64,000 bases of DNA, taken from Phoenix dactylifera. Its lineage: Eukaryota > Streptophyta > Magnoliopsida > Arecales > Arecaceae. Below, in pieces: positions 36,004 through 49,200 of this stretch (its first letter is position 1; the number at the start of each line of letters is the position of its first letter). Made by a program: the position numbers and the translations under genes. The DNA is taken from positions 434,001 to 498,000 of the forward strand of contig NC_052401.1 in the NCBI RefSeq assembly GCF_009389715.1. The letters run 5' to 3'. The notes beneath the pieces were generated by a model. It searched no databases, had not been told where the DNA came from, and saw only the letters and a list, made by a program, of their open reading frames with translations.

Positions 36004-36421
36004 GATCAGGCATGATTGTGCAAAACAATGAATTACCGTAAATGGCCTGAGATTTCTGGTTAGCTGGCGATCCGTTGAAATCGTGTGCATTCAAATGTTG
36101 ACAGCTGTTGAGGCGGAGATCACGGGATTTGATCCCGAATATGGAGGACTTGATTTTCGGTGGAGTAGGAAGGTCTGCTTCTCTCTTTGACTGGGTCTTT
36201 CTTGGTCCTGGGGTCGATCGAGCTTAACTCTGCCGGGACCATACCTGCCAAGGTCATATGAAGACCGAGGTCGTGAGCTCTGGGGTCGTCGATGCTGAGA
36301 CAGAGCGCTTTGAGGTCGGGCGCTCTGAGAGTATGCTTGTTGTCGTCACGTTCGTCATCAAGTGTCGGCAATTTAACCATGTGCTTTGAACGATTCATTC
36401 TTCCGCTAACAGGCACCAACA
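36004..36421 (-). mobile_element. Older LTR (5' part, minus strand), other side of the nested insertion
   Basis: This continues the LTR interrupted at 27834. On the minus strand it begins TGTTGGTG (plus-strand CACCAACA at 36414-36421), the same start as the nested element's LTRs. The junction sequence on the minus strand, CTGATCACAGGTAA, matches CACATCACAGGTAA in the nested LTR, so the younger element inserted at the equivalent site of a relative. ORFs here are not genes. Confidence 0.6.
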
Positions 36422-39400
36422 TCGAGTGGCTGCCGCTTCCTTTGGTTTCCATATTTATTGTTGTTTGGCTTTTTTTAACTTCATTAAAAAGAAAAAAAAG
36501 AAGAAGTTCCCATTCATGCAGGAGGTAACTAGTTTTGCAGAAAAGGAAGCAGACACAGGATTTTAGTTAAACATTGCCTCGCCCACGGCCACCGATTTTT
36601 TGATACCATAATGGCGGAACCTCTCTGCTGAGAAATGACAGACTTGGATCTAACTAGGAAAGCCAATCAACTAACTACCAATCAATCATGTACATGCATA
36701 AACTGCTATTGAAACATCAACCACCGACGCCTGCTCGCCACCTGTACCCTCTGTCCTTCGTTTCTAGGAACCTCCCAACAAATGCTCCAAGGTTATCAAA
36801 GATGATACTCGAAGATTTGAAAGAAATCCGCCGGCTTAAAAGCTTGGGAGGTTTTGAGAAAACAAGATATTTGCTTAGGAGTTTTGCTGAGATTAATGTG
36901 GGTTCCAACAGATGAACACGAAGGAAGTGCACGAGTCATGCAAAGCTTTACCTGAACCTACTACCATCTTTTATCTTCCTATGGAGACCCCGCTTTACAA
37001 ACTTGAGCCTGACACACCCGAGCTCGGGAAAGAATTGGAGTCTCAACTAGATATTAGACCTGCATGTAGTATATGTTCGAGCAACCTGAGAGGAACCCTC
37101 TAAAAATGTTTGGGCTAGCAGGACTACGCCCCATGGGGGAAAACACGGAAGCGAGCAGGACACTAAGATAAACATGTGGAACTGAAACCAAGGAGGTTAT
37201 AGATTGGACATACAGGAAAAGAAAACTGACAAGTTTATGATAGCATCAACAGTTCATGACAAATGTTATTATTAATAAAGATACAACCATCTATGAGAAA
37301 GAGCAGGATTCAGAAAATCAAGCCCAATTTTGCAGGGATAAGGGTTGTTGGTGATTTAGCTTATGAGTTTCTGAGGCACCCTCTCCTGTTTGGCACATCC
37401 ATTATCAAAAATTCTCCTCTAAATTTCAGCAATAATATTAGTGTTCTTCAGAAACTGTCAAGTCATCTAGAATTCATGTTTCGTCATGTCCTCAACCTAT
37501 CGAAGGATGTCAATGGCCCAAAAGAGTTGCAGCCCACAATGTTCGTGGGTCTAGAATGGTCAATGGATGTCCCCAAGCAAGGATGATATTGTACATTAGG
37601 ACACCGGAGTTTTAGTTGGACGACACTTTTTGCTTAAGTGCACTGCATCCAACTGTTGCATACAAGATGATGCAGCGAAATTGTTTCGGAGGACATAACT
37701 AAACTACCAACAATCTCTCTAATGGCAAAGGTTAACACTTTCTATGGTGCATATGACTGGTGCAGTCCAAGAGACAACAACAAGCTCTACTGATTTCTAT
37801 CCATTCACTACATTTTACATATCTTCGGAAATATCTAGAGCAAAAAACAAAAAAAGGAAAAGCAAAGAAAATCCCAACAACCAAATAATTGAGTGCAGAA
37901 GCATGAAGGCATTATTTAGAAGATTATCTAGACTTTCGTGTTCCCTGTCTTTAGTTCAACATCATTTTGATCTTGCAAGCAGACACCATGAACGACAACC
38001 ACTGTTACTGGGTTCTCATATAGGCAATTTAAAGATAAACATATCTAGTTTCACGTCTAATTTATGCTGGTCCCATGGTACTTCAGGATAATCTTAGTAG
38101 TTAATAGGGGTCCCAAAGCCCAACTTGAAAGTAGTAAATTCTATGAGCCATGGCGGGTGGATGGGTGAACCAGTGAGATAGCAAACAGGGAGAGACCACC
38201 TGGAACGATATTTTGCAAATGCACAGCAAAAATCCAATGCAGATTGCCCAAAGATATTGTAGAAAAATCCCTTCCTTTTGTGCCCGTGTGTGTGTTTGTG
38301 TGCGTCTGGGTTGGTTTTTTTTCTTCTTTTTTTTTTGCTACAGGCGTCTGGGTTGGTCTTAGTGGAAAGTTTTTCGACAAAGAGATGCCTTCTAATGAGA
38401 TGCTTCCTCTAAGACAAGACATACCAAAGAACCTGCTTGCTAGACCTACCTTGTACATTATGTTATACTTTTCTGAATTATATTCAACGTCGTGGACCAT
38501 GCTTGATTCCCTCAGATTTATTTCACCAAAAAGAGCATACTTACATGCAATACTTAATAGGAATACTGAGTGAAAAATGGTTTATAAGGTGGACTACAGG
38601 TGGTTCAGAAAAGGTTTGGTGATTATGGTAAGGTTGTAACATCGGGCTTCATATGTATATCTGAAACTTGTTCTCTATAATCTGTCAGTCTGCATTTTTG
38701 ACTTCTTTAAGGCGTGTCTTTTTATGAATCTCCTGCAAAGAAGGCTTGCACGTCTCAACTCTGTTTCACATGAGCTGAAACTTCCAAAATTGATTGCCTT
38801 ACACCAAAACACAATGCCTTTTCCATAAATGTGACCAAAAACCCCTTTGGCCATGGGCAGATTGGTAGTCAAGCCTACAAGTTCCCAATTTTCCACAAGT
38901 ATCAATTTCCATTCAGTCTCAAATCTGAGAGGTTTTGATGCCCATCCTCCATGCCTATACAATGCATAAATCTGAATTTTCTTATACTATTGGAAGACAT
39001 TCGGAAGGTCATACTCCAAATTTTGGATATGTGCAGGCATATAATTTGAGTGGTAAACTTGCTGCCAGAAAATGTGTCAAATGTACAACAGTTTTTATTA
39101 AATATGGTTGTGCTATGCTAGAGGTTCATGTTTAATCAATATATACTGAACTTACTTCAGAGTCGTGCTTCAGTACCTTATTGCAGTGCTAATGTAGAAT
39201 TTAGTGCCATATAAATATGATAAACCCTAACTCAAACTTATATAAAATTAAATTCTATGGATATAGATATCTGAAAATATTACACTATGCACCACTAAAC
39301 AGCAATCTAAAATGAAAATAAAAAATATATACATATGGCTTGAGACTCAAATTATACCCTATTCTAATGCAAAGAAGATAACTTGATATAGATGCCTAAA

Positions 39401-39518
39401 TGTCATTTGCTGAAATCAGATCGGGACAGTAGGTTTTCTCAAAAAAAGCACATGATCTTGCAGCAAAAGTATCAAAAGTTACCAGAATTTGCAAAGCAAT
39501 GAAGCTTTGTTCACTTCG
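36422..39518. other. Intergenic DNA, no gene recognised
   Basis: Several ORFs of 60-119 codons occur on both strands (for example 37263-37586 plus, 38675-38962 minus). None has a domain, splice pattern or composition that supports a gene. A TG-rich microsatellite-like tract lies at about 38283-38300. Confidence 0.5.
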
Positions 39519-40334
39519 GCGAATATGCTACAATTGCTGTCCAGATCCAATATTTTATCTTTTCCCGCTTATAGACCGTGTTTGACAGCCCAAGATTTGA
39601 AACCTAATTTTCAAATATTGTATGAATCAACACAATCCAAGAACTAGGTCTTGGATTTGCGATTCATTGCAAGGTTATTTTTTAAACCAAGCAAAGAGGG
39701 CTAACAGGTCTACAGAAGTTGCAGATCTGATTGGACTCACACAAATCAAGTTTTAGACAGATCAAGGCCTGAAATAGGTGTTGATTGATTGCGAATATGC
39801 TACAATTGCTGTCCAGATCCAATATTTTATCTTTTCCCGCTTATAGACCGTGTTTGACAGCCCAAGATTTGAAACCTAATTTTCAAATATAGTATGAATC
39901 AACACAATCCAAGAACTAGGTCTTGGATTTGCGATTCATTGCAAGGTTATTTTTTAAACCAAGCAAAGAGGGCTAACAGGTCTACAGAAGTTGCAGATCT
40001 GATTGGACTCACACAAATCAAGTTTTAGACAGATCAAGGCCTGAAATAGGTGTTGATTGATTGCGAATATGCTACAATTGCTGTCCAGATCCAATATTTT
40101 ATCTTTTCCCGCTTATAGACCGTGTTTGACAGCCCAAGATTTGAAACCTAATTTTCAAATATAGTATGAATCAACACAATCCAAGAACTAGGTCTTGGAT
40201 TTGCGATTCATTGCAAGGTTATTTTTTAAACCAAGCAAAGAGGGCTAACAGGTCTACAGAAGTTGCAGATCTGATTGGACTCACACAAATCAAGTTTTAG
40301 ACAGATCAAGGCCTGAAATAGGTGTTGATTGATT
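39519..40334 (+). repeat. 272-bp tandem repeat, 3 copies
   Basis: Units start with GCGAATATGCTACAATTGCT at 39519, 39791 and 40063, an exact 272-bp period, and the third ends at 40334. Copies 2 and 3 look identical. Copy 1 differs at one noticed base (T at 39619, A in the others). The units contain no ORF of note. The near-identity shows recent amplification. Confidence 0.95.
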
Positions 40335-42347
40335 GTTGTAAAGTAACTGCTATGAGAAAACAGCAACAATGATAGAAGGGTATTTGCTTCAGGCTGTAAT
40401 ATAGCAGAAATGAGGAAAAAGAAATGAAAGAAAATAGAAAAATGCAGCGAGGAGATATTTTTGTGAAGGAAGAAGAAGAGAAAACAAGCTGATCTCAAAC
40501 CGAACCAGTTCAGTAAGGAGTTGCTTTCTGGGGCCTGACACCCATATTCCATGCTTCACATTCAGATAAAAGAGAAAGAGAACTTGATTTTATTGATGAA
40601 AAATTCAGCATATAATGTTCACGAAAAATCCCAGAGAAAAAAAAAATTAAAAGGCACGGTGTTGTAGCATTACTGTTCATGACTCTTTGATATCATATGT
40701 GACTGAACTGGTCACTTAAATTCAATCCTTGTCACACTATGCTAAAAAAAACATTGCTAAAACAGAAAATATAACTAAAATAAATGACACTAAGACCCAA
40801 TACTTGATAAACTCCAACAATGCTCAATGATATTCGCAAAGCTCTTGTCAGAATGTCAGATCATCCAAGTCAATTCAAAGGCCCAAACTTTTTTTGCTCG
40901 CTTTGTGTAGACTTGAAATCCATAACAATGCCCATCAAGTACCTTCCTTGAATGACTTGCTCAGGCTTCAATCTTTATCTAAACTTTCAAGTGCTAAGTT
41001 GGTTAAGTATATTTAGCATCTATTTGGTTCCCAAATAAATATGAATAAACATAAACAAAGTTCACTCTTACAGCTTTATTTAGTATTATTTAGCGAACAA
41101 CTTTTTTTTGGCTCTTGAACAAAGCCCTGATAATGAGGAGGGCTTTTGGGATTTCAAAAAAACTGAAAATACCATCTTAGTATCTATTCAGTTTGAATCT
41201 ATTTAAAACTATTCTGAGGGGGGGACAGAATAGTTTTGGCTGATTAACAAGGAACAATTACATATTTGATAAAGTTATTCAAATATACTGCTTAAAATTA
41301 TTCAGGAACCAAATGCAATGTTAGGATCATTCAGTAATCAAGTTCGTAGCTTAAGCTTGAGCACCAAATCCAATTCCGAACACCAATAATATATGCTTGA
41401 AAATTATTTGAGCATACACGTAAGATTTTGCACAACAACATCAAGATAAGCTCAGGAATGCCTGTTTGGCAAGTGTCTAATTCGTAACAGGTTGTAAACT
41501 TTAAAATTTTGTCCTTGTGAAATGACAATTAGATGTCATGCCTATAATTATATCTAAAAGTCATATCGGGGTACTTTGGGTTATAAAGAAGGGACCAGGT
41601 AATACAACCCCCTACTGAAGCATTCTTTTGCTGTTATGGCCTATCTTTGCACTTGTGTAGTCTCAGTTCAAGATCTATAAAAGCAAGAACATTCATTCTC
41701 CAAGATTACTCAATACAAAGGATGGTGTAGTGTTTGAGCAACCCATTACGAAGCATCTTTGGAGAAGTCTGAGAATCCAACAAAGAAAGCTGGTCCTTGC
41801 ACATCTGGTTATCAAGTCTTGCAACAGCAAGTAATCAAAGTTCAAGACAATTTAGCCTATGGAAGAGAGGAGCAGTTACTTGTATATCCATGTCATACAA
41901 ACCTAAGTCTATGCCATATCAGATTTTTTATTAAAAAAAAAAATCCATGAGTGCGCTCTGTACTAGCATTGGGTTTTCTGACGGCTTATTTCACGGTGTG
42001 TTTGGCATTCTGACAAACATGTGTTCCGCATGTTATTTTGAGCGGGCATTGAATGAAACCATCATCATGCTTTTCTGTTTTCCCCTGGAGTCGAGCAAAT
42101 AGTAAATTAAGTATCAAAGGAATATGTTTGATGACAGCCAAATCACCAGTCGAACATCCAGTGATCCAGAAACAGGTCAAATTATATTAGATTAGATAAC
42201 AGAACATCCGAATTCACCAGAAGCATAGAGCTGCTTGAGAGAGAGAGGGAACAGAAAGGAGAGGAACGGAAGGAGAACAACCAAAGATCCACCAACCTGC
42301 AGAGCGACAAAGAAAAAGGGTGAAGGGAGAGGATGGTGGAGCATCTC
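40335..42347. other. Intergenic DNA and 3' flank of the peroxiredoxin gene
   Basis: AT-rich sequence with one MITE candidate (41013-41323) and, near 42182-42347, the probable 3' UTR of the minus-strand peroxiredoxin gene. No other gene is recognised. Confidence 0.5.
41013..41323. mobile_element. Small MITE candidate with TTA duplication
   Basis: The 305-bp element at 41016-41320 has imperfect inverted ends (left GCATCTATTTGGTTCC, right reverse complement CATTGCATTTGGTTCC) and is flanked by TTA on both sides. This fits PIF/Harbinger, but the outermost bases of the inverted repeats do not match well. Confidence 0.5.
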
Positions 42348-43034
42348 TCAGAGGGCCTTGAGCATGTCGTCGGCGCCGCTGAAGGTGAAAGCCCCGCCCT
42401 CCTCCAAGTTGAGAACCTTGACGACCCCGTCATCGACCAGCATCGCGTAGCGCCGAGAGCGGACGCCCAGGCCGGCGGGCTTGTCCCGGAGGTCGAGCTC
42501 CACGCCGAGGGCGCGCGTGAAGTCCCCGTTGCCGTCGGCGAGCAGCTGAACCTCGTCCCCAACCTTGAGGTTCTCCTTCCAGGCCCGCATCACGAAGGCA
42601 TCGTTGACGGAGACGCAGGCGATGGTGTCGACGCCCTTCGCCTTGAGCTCGCCAGCCTTCTCCGCGAACCCGGGGAGGTGCTTCTGGGAGCAGGTCGGGG
42701 TGAAGGCTCCGGGCACCGCGAAGAGGATGGTCTTCTTGCCCTTCGTAAGCTCCGAGACGGTCACGGTCTGGAGCTCCCCGGCGGGGTCGAAATAGGCGAG
42801 GGTGGCGTCCGGAAGCTTGTCCCCGACGGCGATGATGGTCGTCGCGGCCGGGGCAGCGGTGGAGGCAGAGATCCGCCTGATCGGGTGGTGACGAGAGCGG
42901 AGGGGGGCGGGGAACGAGACGAGGCGAGGGATGCGGGTGGTGGAGATCGGGCGGAGGCGAGCGGGGGATATGGGGGCGAGGAGCTTCGCGGCGAAGGCGG
43001 CGCCGGCGCAGGTCAGGGAGGCCGCTGCTGCCAT
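42348..43034 (-). CDS. PRXIIE: Peroxiredoxin IIE, chloroplastic
   Basis: A single-exon gene of 228 aa. Type II peroxiredoxins reduce H2O2 and alkyl hydroperoxides using a thiol such as glutaredoxin or glutathione; the E form works in the plastid stroma. Residues 1 to about 62 form an Arg/Ser/Ala-rich, acid-poor transit peptide. The mature domain holds [16 protein letters not shown] with peroxidatic Cys115, and resolving Cys140 in [10 protein letters not shown], the spacing of the type II class. The conserved Arg lies in VRSRRYAML (194-195). The protein ends ADDMLKAL. The start at 43034 gives a full transit peptide. The GC-rich coding region leaves a long antisense ORF (42333-43055), which is an artefact of composition. 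It appears functional. Confidence 0.95.
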   Translation of the reverse strand: MAAAASLTCAGAAFAAKLLAPISPARLRPISTTRIPRLVSFPAPLRSRHHPIRRISASTAAPAATTIIAVGDKLPDATLAYFDPAGELQTVTVSELTKGKKTILFAVPGAFTPTCSQKHLPGFAEKAGELKAKGVDTIACVSVNDAFVMRAWKENLKVGDEVQLLADGNGDFTRALGVELDLRDKPAGLGVRSRRYAMLVDDGVVKVLNLEEGGAFTFSGADDMLKAL

Positions 43035-43695
43035 CTTTCTCTTCTTTCGTTTTAGGGTTGGGGTTGGGTGAGGGTGGAAGGGAGAGAGTATGTGTGTGAG
43101 GGGGTTTATACGAGATAAGAGGTATTAGAAAAGAAAGGGGGAGGTTGGAGGGAACCAGGGTAAGATATGGTCGACGAGGGACGGGTGGCAGGCGGAGGCA
43201 CGCGCGGGTTTTGTCGCCGTGTGCGAGGATGCGCTCCTCTGCGCGGAGTCGCAAGAGAAAGCCGGGCACGACGCCCTGTGTCTTGGGCGGGTGGTTGCGG
43301 TCTTGGACGGTATGGATGGGCGGGTGGAGTCACCGAACAGCAGGCAGAAATCCATCTATGATCACGTCTTGTTGCATCGTACCCACGGCCAAGCCAACCA
43401 GAAAATATTTATTTATATTTTGTTTTTTTTTTTTTAATAAAGCGAGAGCGCGGAGGGTAAACCAAACCCATATCCCAGATACGTACTAAAACAAGGTGTT
43501 TCTCCTCTAATATTTCTTGTATTTAGGTTGGGGGAAAAACAAAGCCGTTTTTATAATATCTCATGACATTTTGTTATCCGATTGTTGACTTGATTTTTTT
43601 ACAAACATTATTTTTCATAAAATTGTAGAATTTTGAACCAGCTTACGTTCGTGCAAGATCAAGCCAAACATAGTTTTGTATTAAATGAAGAATAT

Positions 43696-43986
43696 ATGCC
43701 AGGGCAGTCATATCTAATTTTATTACCACATGAAATTAGAGCTGGGGCAACATACCAACAAAATAAATTCCTAAAATGCTTGCACAATGATTCTCATAAA
43801 CCGACTGTCTTGATGCATTATATAATTGGAGATTTGGAAGAAAATATTCGGCAAGTGTGCTGGTTAGCAAATAAGGTTGGCATATTGGCATATGAGAGCA
43901 AATATGAAAAAAGTGTATTAGGATGTCGTGTTGTAATATATGGGAGCAACATACTCACTATTGTAAAAAGGAAAATAAACATTTAA
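43696..43986 (+). CDS. Unrecognised small ORF (96 aa), doubtful
   Basis: The first ATG in the open frame is at 43696 (MPGQSYLILLPHE), and the frame opens further back to 43633 only with a TTG start. The protein has no signal peptide, membrane helix or motif I recognise. It sits in AT-rich DNA where a 96-codon frame is longer than most by chance. It may be a relic exon or transposon fragment. I would not call it a gene without transcript evidence. Confidence 0.15.
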   Translation: MPGQSYLILLPHEIRAGATYQQNKFLKCLHNDSHKPTVLMHYIIGDLEENIRQVCWLANKVGILAYESKYEKSVLGCRVVIYGSNILTIVKRKINI

Positions 43987-45663
43987 AAAAATTGTATGTC
44001 AACGGCAAAACATGGTAGAATATGATTCCAGTGCATATAAAAGAAAAGGATGATTTCATCTAATTATTTTATGCTTTTTCGAAATTTATATTTTGTTCCC
44101 ATGAGTCAACAAGCTTCCATTTTTGGAACAAATAAAACAGAAAAGCAGTCATCGGCAAAACCCTAAGGAGACTGGTATTTATTTTTTTTATAAACGATAA
44201 TTGATATTCTATACAAGCTAGAGACTGGTGCTTATTTTTCACAAACTGATAATAAATAGCATCATCTCTGCTCGTGGATGATAGGATTAATAGGGCGAAC
44301 TACATAAATTTTATGTACTTTTTTTTATATTTTTTTCTTGTTTCATTATGCTTTCTGCCTCCCACAAGATTGGGGGAAGAAATAAAAGCTCGGTTAAGGA
44401 AGGTAGTGCAGCATGGAGAGCCAAAATAGGGCAGTGGATCAGGAAGAGAAAAGGCAGAATCTGCCAACAAGAACAACCAAATGGTCAAGATGGTAATGGT
44501 TTAACTCAGAATGGCGGTCTGCATCGTGACCAGACGCAACAAAACCAAGGATTCGATAACTGATGCATAAGGTGTTTAAGTTTGCTCCTTAGGCTTTCCA
44601 AATATTTCATTTTGCTGCGTCGTATGTGGAAGTTGGTTAGTGGGGACGAAGTCATGGATCATTTTGGAAAACCACCTGTTCTGCTAATAGCTTATAGCCC
44701 ATTTTCCTCCACCGTGCAGCTGATGCGGCAGGTTCAATGTCCTGTTCTGTGGGAATTTTTTTATACAAAAAAAACCTCACTATGCTTTCTTCTGATTTTA
44801 GTATTCACTGATTGACTTTTGAGTGGGCATGAATTGTGCGCTTGCGCGATCAACCTTTGATACCCACATGTGTTCAAGCATCGATCGAGAAACGCGTTGT
44901 TCTTCTTCAAGATCGCAACCAGCAATATTTAAAAAATTGCTCGAAAGCACACATAGATGCCTTCGGACACAGCCTACTTTGATGGCACTGAACAGGCACT
45001 TGCCGGGGGCAATTTGGCTAAATTGATCGATATAACACTAACGAAAAAACTTAGGACGGTTCATTAAGCCTTGTTAAAAAAAAACCTACGATGGTTTTGA
45101 TCGATCATGGTCTGTGCTCTTGCTACGAAAGTGGGTTCCACATGCATCCATACAGCAGCAGCAGCAAACACAAATGGCTAAAACCTAAGATGAACCTAAT
45201 TCTTCGTACACTTTTGCTGCCCGAACTCCAGTTCTGCGCGAGTTGTCGCAGCAGGAACAGGAATGGTTGCGCAAATAACAGATTCGTGCAAGGAACAGAC
45301 TCCCTCTAACGTTGCCAGGTTACTGCAAAGAGAGAGTAGAAAGCATACAATGTCATGGTAAAACTTATGTAATGCCATGGAAGATGACACTCTTAAACAT
45401 CTAATATTAGATAACACGGAATCTCAAGCAATTCCTTTTCCCCTTTCTACGTACAAAAGAAATCTACGGTCATCATAATTGCATTCGCACGAGAAACGTG
45501 CAACGAACAACCTTCTACAAGAGCTTTAAAGTCAGACTTCAAACACAAACCTATTTCAGCCACCAGATCTCTTTCCTCTGATGGCAATTTACATTTGGGT
45601 AGTAGTTGGAAAGAAAGACCTGCGCAAACTGAGCCCGCCTGACCTGCCGGCATGATGATTAGG

Positions 45664-45925
45664 GCCAGCCACCCGTGAGGCGCCTTGTTTGAGAAACTCA
45701 CCTAAATCCTGAGTTGAGCCTAAAATTGCTCACAACTTGAAAATGAAGCTTCTCCAAAAAAAAAACTATTTTTAGCTTTCTAAAATATTTATAAAACATC
45801 CTTGTTTCAAAAGTACTTTTGAAAGGCCATACAGTATTTTCTCCCTAAAAGAGGTCTTAAGGCCAGCCATCCGTGAGGAGCGAGGCCTTGTTTGCGAAAC
45901 TCACCTAAGTCCTTAGTTGAGCCGA
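45664..45925 (+). repeat. Dispersed direct repeat (~70 bp, 2 copies)
   Basis: The segment GGCCAGCCACCCGTGAGG...GAAACTCACCTAAATCCT (45663-45720) recurs about 190 bp later as GGCCAGCCATCCGTGAGG...GAAACTCACCTAAGTCCT (45852-45920). Both are followed by AGTTGAGCC and a GTTGCTC or ATTGCTC element. Confidence 0.7.
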
Positions 45926-46299
45926 TGGTTGCTCGAACCACGGAGGCCAGCCTTAGATAATAAACAATATCTAATCTACAAAGGCAAAAAACCAGCACAA
46001 ATCAGGAAGGGCGATAACCAACCTGCCCTACAGTAAAACAGCAACCAGACAGCAGCATATAAAAAACATCATCCTTAAGAAAGCATTAAAGCATTTTTAA
46101 ATGTTGCATAACAAGACTGGGTTTAACAGTAACAATTTAAACTCAAAAATGGCATTGCTGGTCGCAGGTCTTTTGCCTCCCAGCCGGTGGAACTCAAAGC
46201 AGAACCCAATTCCCAACCCTACCACGCCACAACCACGTACCTCTTCGATCATTCCCTACGTTGAGTACTACTACAAAACTGAGGGGTTCCGTAATTCCC

Positions 46300-49200
46300 C
46301 TACTTACCACCGCTGTGCTTCGCTTTTGTATGAGCTTGAACAGCATTTTCAGAGCCAAAAGTTCTGTAGAGGAAACAAAAAAAAAAAAAAAAATTGAGAG
46401 ACCGATTTAGACACAGTTATATCTAGGAAACAGAAATGGTGAATCTAGGAAATACAAATGCCATGGGACGGACGTACTTGGAACATGACTTGCAGCTCAC
46501 TGATCCAGAGGATTTAGGGGTCTGCTGCTTCGATTTGTCACTGTCTGCTGGTGTTCTCCCTGCCTGTTTAGCAGGGGCTGGAGTTGCAGTTTGACCCTTC
46601 TTGCCAACAGCACCTGTATAGGGTAAATTTCAAACTATCAATGACTTCTTTCATCCACAAAATGATTCTCCAAGTTAAGGTTGCAAGTATTACATCAACA
46701 AAAAAGTTGTAAAATTATCGATAAAATTTGTGACATGCTAGTCAAACATTCCTAAATTGAAAATCGTAGATTAAATAGCATGGTAATATGTGTTGGTGGT
46801 GGCGGTGTTTTTAACAATAGCCATAATTCTTGCCACTCCTATAATTATTGTTATCGGTCGAAATGTTTATTTTGGACAACTTATTTCTAATTTCTAAATA
46901 TTATAATTCTTTTTGAACATTTCGGCAAAAAAGAATCTACATTTTTTTCAAAATACCTAACTTCTAGGCTTATCTGTTTCCAGAACCTATGTCTACAATA
47001 TATATAACTACTACCGACCTATGAGGATGCAACCATTAGGAGCTTTCACATGAGCATATGAAGATTGAGGGTTAATAACCTGGAACACTAACCTGTTTTC
47101 TCAATTTTTGCCTTCTTTTCCGAACCAGGTGTTTTCAAAGCTGAGTCGGCCAGTCTCTTCTTGCCAGTTTCAGCCTACACAGCGAATTGCAGAATGAACA
47201 ATACTCTCAGCAACATTACCAAATTAGTACAATTAAAAAGAGTATCCACTCTGATTACCTTCTTGGGTGTAGCTTCATCTTCCTCCTCTGAATCCTCATC
47301 TTCATCATCACTGTCACCCAGTGCTTGCACCAAGTCCTGAATCAAAAAACATATATATTAGTAAGATTTCCAAGAGTAGAGAAATCATTGTTGTAGAAAG
47401 CCCATCCAAGAATTACATAATAATCAATGCTTGACTTTTGGCTTTGTCAACTAAAAAATAATCCTAAGTGCTTTAAGTTCCAATTCTTCTTTGATGTGCC
47501 TAAAGAACCAAGAGAACATACTGGAATAGTGTTCCCTAGGATAACAAAGGTACCAGGAACATGAATGCCACAAAGGTAGATGTTGATTGATCAGAAAGGA
47601 GTATGTGAAACTTCCTACAGACCTCATCTTCATCAGATACTTCTTCAGAGTCATCTTCCTCCTCGTCCTCTTCATCCTCCTCATCCTCATCATCTTCAGC
47701 ATCCTCGTCTGCCTTCAGCTTATCAGCCTTTCCTGATTCCTTTGTCTTAGCCTTGGGCTTAGCAGCTGAAGCGTCCACCTTATTGCCAACCTTTCCTGTG
47801 GCAGACTTGCCCTGCTCACCCTTGACATCGAGCTTGCCTGATTATACCAATCGTAATGCTTATAAAAAACTACCAGCAAAAGGACCAAGAAGCAAGAAGG
47901 TAAAAACACACAAGTTGAAATCATAACGCAAAGTTAATAAAGTGGAAAGCAGAGAAATAATTTCGACAATTAACATCGCTAGTAAGGCCTGGACATCAAT
48001 ATAAAATTTATTTTCTATGATTTCAATAAAGTTAGTCTATTCAGCTTCAGCAAGGTCATTAGTAAATCAAAGGAGCAAAGGGCTTAACAACAAAAGGAAA
48101 TGCTTCTTGAGCTCCATGACATATGACTGCACATCATTATTCCTGCTAATGCAGTGTTCTCTATAAGTCAGAACCAGACATGGTCATGCCCATCGAGTAC
48201 CCGTCAGGCTGTACTAGTAGAAGAATCACATCACTAGAGATTAACATAACTGCAGTCCAGCTAATGATACTCAAAAAATAGGCAATAAAGGTGGTGCTGA
48301 ATTCATGGACAGTAAATCAGCCAGACCACAAAGTTTTCAGATACCCAACAGACATGAAAGGTCGAATTGTATGTCAATCTTCCCATTTGGCTAGGGGCAA
48401 CTAAAAAAATTAAAAGTGTCAAATACTTCTATACCAGTATATCATGGAAACCGCCAAAACATCTCAGGCTTTCAGCACTTACACATGAAGATCTCTCATA
48501 ATTAGTAGTGGGGGCAAGTCCTGCTAAATGATGGGAAGGAAAAATAACAGTCATGCCCAGCTTTGTCAGTCGTTTTCACATGTATAGCACATGTTCAGTA
48601 TCAATATAACCAGCAACCAGTAGTGGAAAAACTGAGCAGAATGCTAAAGTTGAACGTCAAATTTAACACTTGGTTATCAGCATTAAAACATGATAAATTT
48701 TTTAAATACGTATAGCATAAAGAGGAGATATTGGTGAAAAACCATCTGATGCATTTGAAGCAGGAGAGCTTATAGAACACGGGCACATGATAAATTAAAA
48801 AAATAGAGGCAACTCACAATACCATAAAAGTTAAAATACTAGCATTGCAACCGTAGGTTGATTAAATGGGTACTCAAGATATGACATGATACCTAGTTTA
48901 AGAACTATACTATAACCCCATAAAGGAAGTTTAAAAAAGTTAAGGCCATCCTCCTTCATAAAATGAACCTTTCCTTAAAACAAAGTAAAATAAAAAAAAA
49001 GGCAAGGCATGCTGTTAAATTATGTCAGCAAATGACATAAACAGTGTGTTAGATGGCGGTGGTTGTATGCAAGTAGTATACACAGCATACTGGCTAGATA
49101 TGCAGACATACATAATTACTACTCTTAACTATTAAAAATAATAATAATAAAATAAAATAAATACTATAAAAAACAGCAATTATGTTAGTAATGTTTGTTG

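Larger units (their letters stand above)
43035..46299. other. Peroxiredoxin upstream region and intergenic DNA
   Basis: 43035-43150 is the likely 5' leader and promoter of the peroxiredoxin gene. Beyond it there is no gene I can support. A repeated segment lies at 45664-45925, and an unassigned ORF at 43696-43986. The part adjoining 46299 is the 3' UTR of the HD2 gene. Confidence 0.5.

Noticed and set aside
27544..36421. Target duplication for the older split LTR
   Set aside because: The outer flanks are GGTAC and TCGAG, which do not match, so I do not claim one.
39519..40334. CRISPR-like array
   Set aside because: The units are long, contiguous and lack unique spacers; this is plant nuclear DNA with ordinary tandem repeats.
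42333..43055. 240-codon plus-strand ORF opposite the peroxiredoxin gene
   Set aside because: An antisense shadow of a GC-rich exon, with Gly/Glu/Arg-rich composition and no domain.
46364..46477. Truncated HD2 protein ending just after CKSCSK
   Set aside because: A CTACAG acceptor before 46363 restores a full C2H2 finger and stop, so the gene is intact.
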